Assembly (NCBI GenBank): GCA_041392165.1
Contig: JAWKMN010000001.1
Location: 744,001-808,000, forward strand
DNA: 64,000 nucleotides
Reading direction: 5' to 3'
Source: Arenibacter sp041392165
GTDB lineage: Bacteria > Bacteroidota > Bacteroidia > Flavobacteriales > Flavobacteriaceae
This document shows, in pieces, positions 35,132 to 44,601 of this stretch. How positions within the stretch are numbered: position 1 is the stretch's first letter; each line of letters opens with the position of its first letter. The position numbers and the translations under genes are program-made. The notes below the pieces were generated by a model. The model had not been told where the DNA came from. It made no database searches and was given only the letters and a program-made list of their open reading frames with translations.

Positions 35132-35163
35132 AAAAAAACCGAGATGAATTTCTCGGTTTTTTT
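35132..35163. terminator. Bidirectional terminator
   Basis: Inverted repeat A7-CCGAGA / TCTCGG-T7 between the thioredoxin-fold gene (+) and the DUF2723 gene (-), usable from both sides. Confidence 0.88.
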
Positions 35164-35170
35164 ATGCTTT

Positions 35171-38100
35171 CTATTCAGGAACCGTTATACTGTCCAATTG
35201 TTCTTCCGGTATGGTATCTATAGCGGAAGAATCCAATAGATCGGGATTGGGGGATGGGGTTTGTATCTCTTCCATGGGGTCGTTGCGGTAGAAACGCTCA
35301 AACTTCCCTATGTATTCATTGAAGATGAGGGTTTCCTTTTCAGCATTTCCCTTATCCTGATTGGTGATCAAAATATCGATATTTCTGCTGTAGGCATCCA
35401 GGTCGGGAATAATTTCGTCCAGGAACATTCGCTGTTCCTCAAATGGTAAATTGGCGTAATAATCCAATCGTTCCTGATAAATGTTTTTTAATTTTTGAAA
35501 TAGATCCCTGGCTTTCTGGGTTTCCCCAACTTTGAAGTATCCATCTATAAACGGTTCTACAAAGGCATAATACCCAAAATGTTCAACTGGCATATTCTCC
35601 ATGGCAATATTGATCACGTCCTTCGCTTTTTCAATTTTATTTTCATCTATCAGGGATTCGGTAAGTCGGGCAAGGTTGCCCCTAAAGGTAAGTGCTTGTA
35701 TACGGGTTTGGGGGTCGTGGTAAATGTCCGGGCTTCCCGCATTGCCCCAATCCCATTTTTTTACAATGTCGTACATAAGATCGGCGTCAATTCTGCCCAT
35801 CTCATAGGAGCTTCTGTTCGTTGTCTTTATAGGAACCAGTTTGTATGCCAGCCCATCCAATTGCAGATAATCCTTCATCCAAATGTATTCTGCGGCATCA
35901 AAACTTCCCCCGGAAAAATAAATGGGGCGTTTCCAATCATTGTTGGCAATGATATCCAACATCAGGATCCGGTTTTTGGGCAGGGCACTTTTTGGGAGGT
36001 CGATATCGATATAATCCACTATTAGTGCCGAATCTTTTTCTTTGACCAGACCGCTCTCCAAAACATTTTTTTTATTTACCGGAACCCGGATCTTGTTGGT
36101 CGGATAATATACAACATCCAAACTGCTTTCGGAATATTGGCTCAGATCCGCACCTTTTTTCTGCAGTATGCTTCTAAATTTGGTTTGTTCCTTGTCACTG
36201 CCCACCCAATTCATAAAGTCTTTTATGTCCCATCTGCTTTCTGTAAGTTTGTTAAAGTATATGGCGTCCCTAGATCCCCATTTGTATTCGTTGTGGGTAA
36301 GTTGGGAGGGAATAGGGTCACTTTCATATGCTTTCTTTTTCATTTGGTCAATATACCAATCTGTAGCAAAAAGGCTGGTGTTTACAACGCGTACGTCCGT
36401 TCTGTAATTTTCAATCTCCTGGGCGTACCACAGAGGGAAGGTGTCGTTGTCCCCAATAGTGAACAAAATGGCACCCGAGTCTTCCTTGGTGGATTCCAGA
36501 TAGGCCTTTGCCGTAGATCTGGCGGTAAACCTATTGGATCTGTCATGGTCGTCCCAATTTTGGAATGCCATTACTCCGGGTACTGCCAAAAGGCAGAGAA
36601 CAGTAATTCCCGGAGCCAGTATTTTGGGGCTCAATAGTTTTTGGAACTCATCAAAAAGTCCGTACACGCCCAAGCCGATCCATAGGGCAAAAACATAAAA
36701 GGACCCCACTAGGGAATAATCCCGTTCCCTGGGCTGAAAAATGGCCGGATTGGTATAGAACTGGATGGCAATGCCCGTAAACATAAAAAATACGAACAAA
36801 GCCCAAAACTGTTTGGGGTTTCTGCTTATCTGGAAGATTAGGCCAATGATACCAAGTAGCAAGGGAAGGAAGAAATAGGTATTTCTGCCTTTGTTGTCCT
36901 TAACGTCGGTAGGAAGGTTCTCCTGACTGCCCAATCTGGTACTATCAATAAAATTTATGCCACTTAGCCAATTGCCATGGTTGTCATATTTACCTTGAAT
37001 ATCATCTTGCTTGCCTACAAAATTCCACATAAAATAGCGCCAGTACATATAGCCAAATTGAAATTGGAACATGTATTTTATATTTTGCATTAAGGTGGGG
37101 GGCTGTACATCTATATATTCACTAAATTCCCTAAGGAATCTCATGTATTGGGAAGTGTCTATTTCTCCTTTGGCGTAGCCGTCCTTAAATTGGTTTACGG
37201 CTTCCCTTAGTTCGTTGTTTCCAAGATAGTCGGATTTTATTTTAAAGGTCAGCGGGTCAAAATATTTCATATAGTTCTCCGCATTTTGTTCGCTCCACAT
37301 TCTGGGCAATATTCCTACATGATTGGGATTTGGCCCTTGTAGGGCATCCTTATAGTTATTTACAATGATATATTTTCCGGTCTTTAAATCTTTTTCATAT
37401 TTGGGTTTCTCGTCCTTTTCATCCCCGGCAGGGGCAAAACTGTCCGAGTAATAGGCACCATAAAAAGGGCTGTCCACCCCAGGGTATTGTTCGCGATTGT
37501 AATAGGCCAACAAAGACCGCGCGTCCGAGGGATCGTTTTCATTGATTACCACATCGGCATTTGCCCTAATGGGGAGCATTAACCAGGAAGAGAAGCCTAA
37601 AAATAAAAACATTAAACAAAGCACAATCGTATTTGCGGCGGTGTAGTTGTTGTTGCGTGTGTAGCGTAACCCCCAATAGAAGATACCTACAAATATGAGG
37701 CCCATGATAATGGTCCCCGAGTTAAATGGCAGGCCAATGGTGTTGATGAAAAACACCTCGCTCCAACCAAAAACCTTTAGCACATAGGTCAATGAAAACT
37801 TATAGACCAGCATCAATATGGCCACTACTATAATATTGGCCAATAGAAAATTTTTTATTGTAGTGGTCTTATAGGTCTTAAAGTAATACAGCAAACCAAC
37901 CGTGGGTATTGCCAAGAATCCCATGAACTGGATCCCAAAGGTAAGTCCGATTACAAAGGAAATAAGTATTATCCATTTATTGCCTCGTGGATTTTCCAGA
38001 TCGTCTACCCATTTTAACCCTAGCCAGAGCAAAAGGGACATGATTAAACTGGCCATGGCATAGACTTCCGTTTCCGTTGCGTTGAACCAAAAACTATCGG

Positions 38101-38503
38101 AAAAGGTGAAGGCCAGGGAGCCTACGATACCGCTTCCCAAAATGGCCATGGCCTTACTGTTGGTAATCACTTCTTTCTTGGATATAAGTTTTCTGGTGAG
38201 ATTGGTAATGGTCCAGAACATAAAAAGGATGGTGAAGGCGCTGGAAACCCCGGAAACGAGGTTTACCATTTTGGCCACCTGGGTGGGTTCCAGGGCAAAC
38301 ATGGCCATAAATGCCCCGATCATTTGTAGCAAAGGTGCTCCTGGTGGATGGCCTACCTGTAGTTTGGCCGCTGTTGAAATATATTCACCGGCATCCCAAA
38401 AACTGCTGGTGGGCTCAACGGTTATCCCGTAGGTGATAAGGGCTATAAAAAAAATAAACCATCCGATGATGGTGTCCCATTTTTTGAAATTTTTTGAAAA
38501 CAT
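35171..38503 (-). CDS. DUF2723 family multi-pass membrane protein (putative lipid-linked glycosyltransferase)
   Basis: 1110 residues. The N-terminal half has about ten or more transmembrane helices, starting WDTIIGWFIFFIALITYGITVEPTSSFWDAGEYISTAAKLQVGHPPGAPL. The acidic WDAGEY motif in the first external loop and HPPGAP are the hallmarks of DUF2723, a family related to protein O-mannosyltransferases (GT-C fold). The C-terminal ~450 residues are soluble, with a TPR-like helical end (ARDLFQKLKNIYQERLDY). Members in Bacteroidetes are thought to glycosylate exported proteins; the sugar and target are not known. The gene is monocistronic. Confidence 0.88.
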   Translation of the reverse strand: MFSKNFKKWDTIIGWFIFFIALITYGITVEPTSSFWDAGEYISTAAKLQVGHPPGAPLLQMIGAFMAMFALEPTQVAKMVNLVSGVSSAFTILFMFWTITNLTRKLISKKEVITNSKAMAILGSGIVGSLAFTFSDSFWFNATETEVYAMASLIMSLLLWLGLKWVDDLENPRGNKWIILISFVIGLTFGIQFMGFLAIPTVGLLYYFKTYKTTTIKNFLLANIIVVAILMLVYKFSLTYVLKVFGWSEVFFINTIGLPFNSGTIIMGLIFVGIFYWGLRYTRNNNYTAANTIVLCLMFLFLGFSSWLMLPIRANADVVINENDPSDARSLLAYYNREQYPGVDSPFYGAYYSDSFAPAGDEKDEKPKYEKDLKTGKYIIVNNYKDALQGPNPNHVGILPRMWSEQNAENYMKYFDPLTFKIKSDYLGNNELREAVNQFKDGYAKGEIDTSQYMRFLREFSEYIDVQPPTLMQNIKYMFQFQFGYMYWRYFMWNFVGKQDDIQGKYDNHGNWLSGINFIDSTRLGSQENLPTDVKDNKGRNTYFFLPLLLGIIGLIFQISRNPKQFWALFVFFMFTGIAIQFYTNPAIFQPRERDYSLVGSFYVFALWIGLGVYGLFDEFQKLLSPKILAPGITVLCLLAVPGVMAFQNWDDHDRSNRFTARSTAKAYLESTKEDSGAILFTIGDNDTFPLWYAQEIENYRTDVRVVNTSLFATDWYIDQMKKKAYESDPIPSQLTHNEYKWGSRDAIYFNKLTESRWDIKDFMNWVGSDKEQTKFRSILQKKGADLSQYSESSLDVVYYPTNKIRVPVNKKNVLESGLVKEKDSALIVDYIDIDLPKSALPKNRILMLDIIANNDWKRPIYFSGGSFDAAEYIWMKDYLQLDGLAYKLVPIKTTNRSSYEMGRIDADLMYDIVKKWDWGNAGSPDIYHDPQTRIQALTFRGNLARLTESLIDENKIEKAKDVINIAMENMPVEHFGYYAFVEPFIDGYFKVGETQKARDLFQKLKNIYQERLDYYANLPFEEQRMFLDEIIPDLDAYSRNIDILITNQDKGNAEKETLIFNEYIGKFERFYRNDPMEEIQTPSPNPDLLDSSAIDTIPEEQLDSITVPE

Positions 38504-38734
38504 GCGGTTTGTCGTTTGTCCGAAGGGCGAATTTACTAATTTAAAAATATAATGGGATATATATTTTATAAACCTTTAACATGTATGGGGCAAAGTGGCT
38601 TTAATAGTGCAGCAATCAGGGCAATCCCAAGCGGGGTAGCTTTTGGGCAAGCAGTTTGTTATGTTGTTCAAGCGGATACACTGTGGGTTGTGACGGAATT
38701 TTTTTTGTTTTTTTGGAATATGGCCAAAAAATAT

Positions 38735-38764
38735 TTGTGCATATAAAACTTTGTTTTAAATTTG
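38735..38764 (+). promoter_or_regulatory. Promoter of tRNA-Gln
   Basis: TTG at 38735-38737, 19 bases, TAAATTTG at 38757-38764, a full Bacteroidetes promoter match ending 18 bases before the tRNA. Confidence 0.72.
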
Positions 38765-38782
38765 CACGCTCAAATGAGGTAT

Positions 38783-38854
38783 TGGCCTATGGTGTAATTG
38801 GCAACACTACTGGTTTTGGTCCAGTCATTCTAGGTTCGAGTCCTAGTAGGCCAA
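38783..38854 (+). tRNA. tRNA-Gln (anticodon TTG)
   Basis: 72 bases. Acceptor stem TGGCCTA (38783-38789) pairs with TAGGCCA (38847-38853); discriminator A. D arm GGTGTAATTGGCAACAC; anticodon arm ACTGGTTTTGGTCCAGT presents TTG; T arm CTAGGTTCGAGTCCTAG. CCA is not encoded. Confidence 0.96.
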
Positions 38855-38864
38855 CTAATAAATT

Positions 38865-38909
38865 CCCGCAAAACATTGTGTATTAATGGATTGCGGGTTT
38901 TTTATTTTT
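38865..38909 (+). terminator. Terminator of tRNA-Gln
   Basis: CCCGCAA (38865-38871) pairs with TTGCGGG (38891-38897), followed by a long T-rich tract. Confidence 0.75.
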
Positions 38910-39063
38910 AAGGTGTACGTTCAATTTTACGTTTTTTTGAGCGATGCGAAAAAATGGACGGAACACGAACATGGAGATCGTTGGTTCTTTCTTTTTCAAT
39001 TCGGATACCACTTTTGGGGTTTGGCCCCTAAATGGTCTTTTCATAATATCTGGATTTAGATTG

Positions 39064-39092
39064 TTGTAGAATCTAAAAAATATGTATATTTG
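39064..39092 (+). promoter_or_regulatory. Promoter of rimP-nusA-infB
   Basis: TTG at 39064-39066, 18 bases, TATATTTG at 39085-39092. Full consensus match. It lies about 160 bases before the rimP ATG, so the leader is long and contains the hairpin at 39121. Confidence 0.7.
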
Positions 39093-39120
39093 CGGTGCTG
39101 AAAGAATATAATGTATTCAT

Positions 39121-39147
39121 GAGGGGACATTTTGTCCCCTCTTTTAT
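39121..39147 (+). terminator. Attenuator-like intrinsic terminator in the rimP leader
   Basis: GAGGGGACA-ttt-TGTCCCCTC, a 9-bp G+C-rich stem with a tiny loop followed by TTTTATT. It lies between the promoter and the first gene, so it would stop transcripts after about 45 bases unless read through. Confidence 0.65.
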
Positions 39148-39250
39148 TACTATACATAATTGGACGGCACGGTAAAGAACAGCTTTGTCTTATATCCTGA
39201 GGGAGTCGATTTTCAGATTTGGGTTCATGTGTTTAATAAAACCGAAGTAT

Positions 39251-39712
39251 ATGTTGAAGGATAGGGTTACTGCACTTTTGGAAGAAGCGTTAAAGGGGAA
39301 TCAATCACTTTTTTTATTGGATTTTTCGATTTCTGCGGATAATAAAATAAAGATTACCTTGGACGGTGACCAAGGCGTTACCTTGCAGGATTGCATGAAT
39401 GTAAGTAGGGCCATAGAACATAATTTGGATAGGGAAGAAGAGGACTTTTCCTTGGAAGTGGCTTCTGCGGGGGCGGCTTCTCCGATCAAGATGCCCAGGC
39501 AGTACACAAAAAATATAGGTAGAAAGCTTGAAGTCAAGACCCGGGACGGAGAGTTTGTAGGCAAGTTAACAGAGGCCTCCGGGGACAGCATCACCCTGGA
39601 GTGGAAAGATAGGGAACCCAAACCCGTAGGAAAAGGGAAAATTACGGTTCAGAAGAAGCAGCAAATTGCAATTTCTGATATTAAGGAAGCTAAAGTTGTA
39701 TTAAAATTTTAA
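39251..39712 (+). CDS. rimP: Ribosome maturation factor RimP
   Basis: 153 residues from ATG 39251 (MLKDRVTALLEEALKGNQSL), the family-like start; an upstream ATG at 39185 in frame adds atypical residues. RimP assists late 30S assembly. It has the two-domain form: an N-terminal alpha/beta domain with VTLQDCMNVSRAIEHNLDREEEDFSLEVASAGA and a C-terminal SH3-like domain (RKLEVKTRDGEFVGKLTEASGDSITLEW). First gene of the conserved rimP-nusA-infB operon, 13 bases before nusA. The leader carries an attenuator-like hairpin. Confidence 0.93.
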   Translation: MLKDRVTALLEEALKGNQSLFLLDFSISADNKIKITLDGDQGVTLQDCMNVSRAIEHNLDREEEDFSLEVASAGAASPIKMPRQYTKNIGRKLEVKTRDGEFVGKLTEASGDSITLEWKDREPKPVGKGKITVQKKQQIAISDIKEAKVVLKF

Positions 39713-39725
39713 TTGTAGTTCAAAA

Positions 39726-40958
39726 ATGGAAAATATTGCGCTAATCGAATCTTTTTCGGAATTTAAAGATGATAAATTCATAGATAGGGTAACGCTAATG
39801 GCGATTTTGGAGGATGTTTTTAGGAATGCGTTAAAGAAGAAGTTTGGTTCCGATGACAATTTCGATATCATTATAAATCCGGATAAAGGGGATTTGGAGA
39901 TTTGGAGAAACAGGGTTGTGGTAGAAGACGGGGAAGTGGAAGATCCAAACGAAGAGATATCGCTTTCCGCAGCTAGAAAAATTGAGCCTGATTTTGAGGT
40001 AGGAGAAGATGTGTCCGAGGAGGTAAAATTGATAGACTTGGGAAGAAGGGCCATTTTGGCCTTAAGGCAAAATCTTATTTCTAAGATTCACGAGCACGAC
40101 AACACCACGATATACAAGCAATTTAAGGATCTTGAGGGTGAGATTTATACCGCAGAGGTACATCATATTAGGCATAAGGCCATTATTCTTTTGGATGATG
40201 AGGGAAATGAGATTATTTTGCCGAAGGATAAGCAGATACCGTCGGATTTCTTTAGAAAGGGCGATAATGTACGTGGAATAATAGAGAGTGTTGAGCTTAA
40301 GGGCAATAAGCCTACCATAATTATGAGCAGAACCTCTCCCCTGTTTTTGGAGCAGCTGTTCTTTCAGGAAATCCCTGAAGTTTTCGATGGTTTGATAACC
40401 ATTAAGAAGGCGGTGAGGATTCCGGGGGAAAAGGCCAAGGTAGCCGTTGATTCCTATGATGATCGTATTGATCCGGTAGGGGCCTGTGTGGGAATGAAGG
40501 GGTCCAGGATCCACGGAATTGTCCGTGAATTGGGCAATGAAAATATAGACGTAATAAATTGGACCAGTAACCCGCAGTTGTTGGTTACGAGGGCTTTGAG
40601 CCCTGCAAGGGTGTCTTCGGTAAAATTGAACGACGAAAAAATGACCGCCCAGGTATATCTTAGGCCGGAAGAAGTTTCCAAGGCAATTGGTAGAGGGGGG
40701 CACAATATTCGTTTGGCGGGGCAATTGACCGGTTATGAGATAGATGTGTTCCGTGAAGGTGTGGAAGAAGATGTTGAGCTTACCGAGTTTTCCGATGAAA
40801 TAGAGGCATGGGTCATTGAAGAATTTAAGAAAATTGGTATGGATACCGCCAGAAGTGTTTTGGAGCAGGATGTGGACGATTTGGTGAAAAGAACCGATTT
40901 GGAAGAGGAGACAATTTTGGAAGTTGTGCGAATTCTTAAGGAAGAATTAGAAGATTAA
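39726..40958 (+). CDS. nusA: Transcription termination/antitermination factor NusA
   Basis: 410 residues. N-terminal RNAP-binding domain (ALIESFSEFKDDKFIDRVTLMAILEDVFRNALKKK), S1 domain (EIYTAEVHHIRHKAIILLD), and two KH domains (GACVGMKGSRIHGIVRELGNENIDVI; AIGRGGHNIRLAGQLTGYEIDV). It ends with a short acidic helix region and has no E. coli-type C-terminal acidic repeats, as is usual in Bacteroidetes. It modulates pausing, termination and antitermination. Middle gene of rimP-nusA-infB. No anomalies. Confidence 0.96.
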   Translation: MENIALIESFSEFKDDKFIDRVTLMAILEDVFRNALKKKFGSDDNFDIIINPDKGDLEIWRNRVVVEDGEVEDPNEEISLSAARKIEPDFEVGEDVSEEVKLIDLGRRAILALRQNLISKIHEHDNTTIYKQFKDLEGEIYTAEVHHIRHKAIILLDDEGNEIILPKDKQIPSDFFRKGDNVRGIIESVELKGNKPTIIMSRTSPLFLEQLFFQEIPEVFDGLITIKKAVRIPGEKAKVAVDSYDDRIDPVGACVGMKGSRIHGIVRELGNENIDVINWTSNPQLLVTRALSPARVSSVKLNDEKMTAQVYLRPEEVSKAIGRGGHNIRLAGQLTGYEIDVFREGVEEDVELTEFSDEIEAWVIEEFKKIGMDTARSVLEQDVDDLVKRTDLEEETILEVVRILKEELED

Positions 40959-41001
40959 ACTATATATTAGCAGTAAATTACCAGAATAGGAATTTTTTTT
41001 T

Positions 41002-43826
41002 ATGGCGGATAATGCAACGATAAGGCTTAATAAAGTCCTAAGAGAACTTAATATTTCATTGGACCGTGCGGTAGACTATCTGGGGTCAAAGGGCACGATA
41101 TAGATGCACGGCCTACCACCAAAATATCCAATGAGGTATATCAGGTTCTATTGGACGAGTTCCAAACGGACATGAGCAAGAAAGTTGCGTCCAAAGAGGT
41201 GGGTGAAGAAAAGAGGAAGGAGAAGGAAGCTATACGATTACAGTTGGAACAGGAGCAGGAAGAGAAGAAACTTGCTAGGGAAAAGAGGGCTGAAAAAGAT
41301 AATATTATCAAAGGAAGGGTAGAGCTGGCCGGTCCAAAAACCATTGGAAAGATAGATTTGGACGCGGGCAAAAAAGCAGCGCCTGTTCAACCGGTAAAAT
41401 CGGAAGAAGCAATTCCTGAAAAAACTGAAGAAAAGGCTCCTGAGAAAATAGGGGAAAAAGTAGAGGAAAAAACCCCTGAAAAAATTGTAAAGGAAGAGCC
41501 GAAAGTAACTGTTCCCGAAAAAGTGGAGGTTGTGGAGGCCAAGAAGGAAGAGGAGGCTCCAAAACTGGAATCGGTTAAACTTGAAGAGGTTAAGGCGGAT
41601 AAGGAAGAGGTTAAGGATGAATCTCCTGTAGAACAGGATACATCCGGTGAAAATGAGGTCATTGCTACCAAATATCAAAAGTTGAGCGGACCAAAAATTA
41701 TGGGGGACAAAATAGACCTCACCAAATTTGAAAAGCCCAAAAAGAAAAAAGAAGCACCTAAATCCGGTGATATCTCTGATAGAAAAAAGAGAAGAAAGCG
41801 TATAGTTACCAAGCCCGGTACCGAATCTACGGGAAGACCCCCGGCAGAAGCTAAAGGAAGGGGGCCAGTGGGAAGGAGGGCTCCCGGACAACGTTTTGTA
41901 TCCAATGCCAAAGTAGAGCCTACGGAGGAAGATGTGCAAAAACAAGTAAGGGAGACCTTGGAAAAACTTCAAGGGAAGTCCAAAAAAGGAAAAGGTGCCA
42001 AATATAGAAGGGACAAGCGTGACCAGCACCGACAACAAACCGAAAAGGATCTGGAACAACAGGAACTGGAAAGTAAAATCTTAAAGGTTACCGAGTTTGT
42101 TACCGCCAGTGAAGTGGCTACAATGATGGATGTGCCCACTACCAAGATCATATCGGCTTGTATGTCCCTTGGGATCATGGTGACCATGAACCAGCGACTG
42201 GATGCGGAAACTTTGTCCATTGTGGCCGATGAATTTGGTTATGAGGTGGAATTTGTAACGGCCGATTTGGAGGAAAGTATAGTTGAGGCGGAGGATTCCC
42301 CGGAAGATTTGGAGCCAAGAGCTCCTATCGTTACCGTAATGGGGCATGTGGATCACGGTAAAACCTCGTTGTTGGATTATATAAGAAAAGAAAATGTAAT
42401 TGCAGGGGAGAGTGGTGGAATTACCCAGCATATTGGTGCTTACGGGGTAACTTTGGAAAATGGTCAAACGATATCCTTTTTGGATACTCCCGGTCACGAG
42501 GCTTTTACGGCAATGCGTGCCCGTGGAGCACAGGTTACGGATATAGCAATTATTGTAGTTGCGGCGGATGATGATATTATGCCCCAGACCAAAGAGGCCA
42601 TAAGCCATGCGCAAGCGGCAGGGGTTCCCATAATTTTTGCGATCAACAAAATTGATAAGCCTACGGCCAATCCAGAAAAGATCAAGGATGGCCTGGCGCA
42701 GATGAACCTATTGGTGGAAGATTGGGGCGGTAAGATCCAATCCCATGATATTTCGGCCAAAACGGGACTCGGGGTCAAGGAGTTGTTGGAGAAAGTGCTT
42801 TTGGAAGCAGAACTTTTGGAACTGAAGGCCAATCCCAATAAGTTGGCTTCGGGTACGGTGGTGGAGGCCTTTTTGGATAAGGGTAGGGGTTATGTGTCCA
42901 CAATTCTTGTGCAGGCCGGTACTTTAAAAATTGGGGATTATGTCCTGGCCGGAATCTGCAGTGGTAAGGTAAAGGCCATGCACGATGAGCGCGGCAATAG
43001 TGTTAAGGAGGTTGGTCCGTCAAGGCCAATATCCATATTAGGATTGGATGGGGCCCCTCAGGCAGGGGATAAGTTCAATGTTCTGGAGGATGAACGTGAA
43101 GCCAGGCAAATTGCTACCAAAAGATCCCAATTGTTGCGTGAGCAATCGGTTAGAACGCAAAGACATATTACTTTGGATGAGATTGGAAGACGTATTGCGT
43201 TGGGCGACTTTAAAGAATTGAACATCATCCTTAAAGGGGATGTGGATGGTTCTGTGGAGGCCTTGACGGATTCTTTCCAGAAATTGTCTACAGACGAAAT
43301 ACAGGTCAATATTATCCATAAGGCGGTAGGTCCCATTACGGAATCGGACGTATTGTTGGCTTCTGCTTCAGATGCGGTTATTATAGGGTTTAATGTAAGA
43401 CCAATGGGCAATGCCAGACAGGTGGCCGAAAAAGAGGAAATTGATATTAGGATGTATTCTATTATTTATGATGCTATCAATGACCTTAAGGATGCCATGG
43501 AGGGTATGTTATCGCCTGAAATGAAAGAGGAGATCACAGGGACCGCGGAAATACGTGAAACCTTTAAAATATCCAAGGTGGGCACCATTGCAGGTTGTAT
43601 GGTGACCAGTGGTAAGATCTTTAGAAATTCAAGCATTAGATTGATTCGGGACGGTGTGGTCATCTACACTGGGGAGCTATCCTCGCTGAAGAGGTTCAAG
43701 GACGATGTAAAAGAGGTGTCCAAGGGTTATGACTGTGGCTTACAGGTCAAAAATTATAACGATATACAGGAATTGGATATAGTGGAAGCTTTCCAGGAAG
43801 TGGCCGTTAAGAAGAAATTGAAATAG
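41002..43826 (+). CDS. infB: Translation initiation factor IF-2 (one-base frame break at 41088-41093)
   Basis: About 941 residues. The start MADNATIRLNKVLRELNISLDRA at 41002 is the family N-terminus (IF2-N). At 41088-41093 a single G appears to be missing from AAAGGG: restoring it joins DYLGSKG to HDIDARPTTKISNEV, and the frame is then open to 43826. Then a long Lys/Glu/Pro-rich linker, the G domain (GHVDHGKTSLLDYI, DTPGHEAFTAMRARGAQ, NKIDKPTANP) and the C-terminal domains. IF-2 brings fMet-tRNA to the 30S subunit. An intact copy is essential, so the break is almost certainly an artefact. Last gene of rimP-nusA-infB. Confidence 0.94.
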
Positions 43827-43990
43827 CCATATTTTCTGTTTAAATCATTTTCCCTATATCAGAATCGGTTTTTAAACTATGGCAGTTATAGCTGATAAAA
43901 GGAAGTGGGCCGTGAAATCCGTTTTTTTTTTTTTTTTGCTTACAGCCTTTTGTATATAAAGAGAGTGGTTCGGTAATGGAACATTGATGG

Positions 43991-44017
43991 AAAAAACGAC
44001 CTAATTGGTCGTTTTTT
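43991..44017. terminator. Bidirectional terminator between infB and the SPOR gene
   Basis: A6-CGACC / GGTCG-T6 hairpin. It overlaps the stop codon of the SPOR gene (minus) and lies 165 bases behind infB. A run of about 16 T at 43922-43937 precedes it. Confidence 0.78.
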
Positions 44018-44372
44018 CTGGTTTTAGGAGCATGGCGCTCGGATATTTTTGCCTTACTTCCATGAGTTTACGCTCCCCTTCCAACTGGGTCTTAAATTTT
44101 CCTATCCTAACCCTGTAGCTGGGGGATTCGAAATCTATTTTAGTGGGCCAATTGGGAAAATCCTTGTCTACGTTTGCCTTTAGGGTTTCGGCTTCTTGGA
44201 AAGAGCCGAATCCGACCTGAATTCTATAATGGTTGCTGTTTTCATTTACGGATTTATAGATCCCCAGCAGCTTGGTTATATTTTCATCCTGCTGAATGTT
44301 TATATGGCCTTGTTGCCCATGGCAATAAAAAATGGAACTGGCTAGAATAAGGGTAAAAGAAATGGTTTTCAT
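44001..44372 (-). CDS. SPOR domain protein, exported
   Basis: 123 residues. Signal peptide MKTISFTLILASSIFYCHG, then a single SPOR domain (HYRIQVGFGSFQEAETLKANVDKDFP ... YRVRIGKFKTQLEGERKLMEV). SPOR domains bind denuded glycan strands of septal peptidoglycan; the protein therefore probably sits in the periplasm at the division site. There is nothing but the SPOR domain and a short linker (INIQQDENI). Divergent from the act operon, with its own promoter (44404-44431). Confidence 0.9.
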   Translation of the reverse strand: MKTISFTLILASSIFYCHGQQGHINIQQDENITKLLGIYKSVNENSNHYRIQVGFGSFQEAETLKANVDKDFPNWPTKIDFESPSYRVRIGKFKTQLEGERKLMEVRQKYPSAMLLKPEKTTN

Positions 44373-44403
44373 AGGGTAATTATATTGTGAAATTTAGACC
44401 TTG

Positions 44404-44431
44404 CAAATGTAAATTATTCAGAATCAATCAA
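44404..44431 (-). promoter_or_regulatory. Promoter of the SPOR gene
   Basis: Minus strand TTG at 44429-44431, 17 bases, TACATTTG at 44404-44411; full consensus match, 31 bases before the ATG. Confidence 0.65.
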
Positions 44432-44510
44432 AAGATTTTATCGTTATTTAGAATTGGTATAAATTATAAATTATCAAGACATTAACATTTCCCAAATAAA
44501 GTCTAATGCG

Positions 44511-44518
44511 TATTTTTG
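44511..44518 (+). promoter_or_regulatory. Putative promoter -7 box of the act-cox operon
   Basis: TATTTTTG followed by CC at 44511-44518, about 83 bases before the actA ATG. No exact TTG at -33 (CATTTCCC is at that distance). The only clear box in the divergent region on this strand. Confidence 0.45.
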
Positions 44519-44601
44519 CCATCAATTTGAGCATGGTCAATTTGTTTGTTATTGTGAATATATAAATATCATGCCAAACTTTCGATAGAAATATTTTTAA
44601 T

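Larger units (their letters stand above)
38855..39250 (+). other. Non-coding region with terminator, promoter and attenuator-like hairpin before rimP
   Basis: About 400 bases without a gene. In order: the tRNA-Gln terminator (38865-38909), about 150 bases with nothing recognised, the rimP promoter (39064-39092), a G+C-rich hairpin with a T-tract (39121-39147), and the rimP leader. A frame open upstream of rimP from 39185 is not family-like. Confidence 0.6.

Noticed and set aside
39185..39250. Longer rimP N-terminus from ATG 39185
   Set aside because: The extra 22 residues do not fit the family start MLKDRV; 39251 is typical.
43922..43937. T-run as terminator of infB
   Set aside because: No hairpin directly in front of it; the real hairpin lies at 43991. 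Run length is itself uncertain in this sequence.
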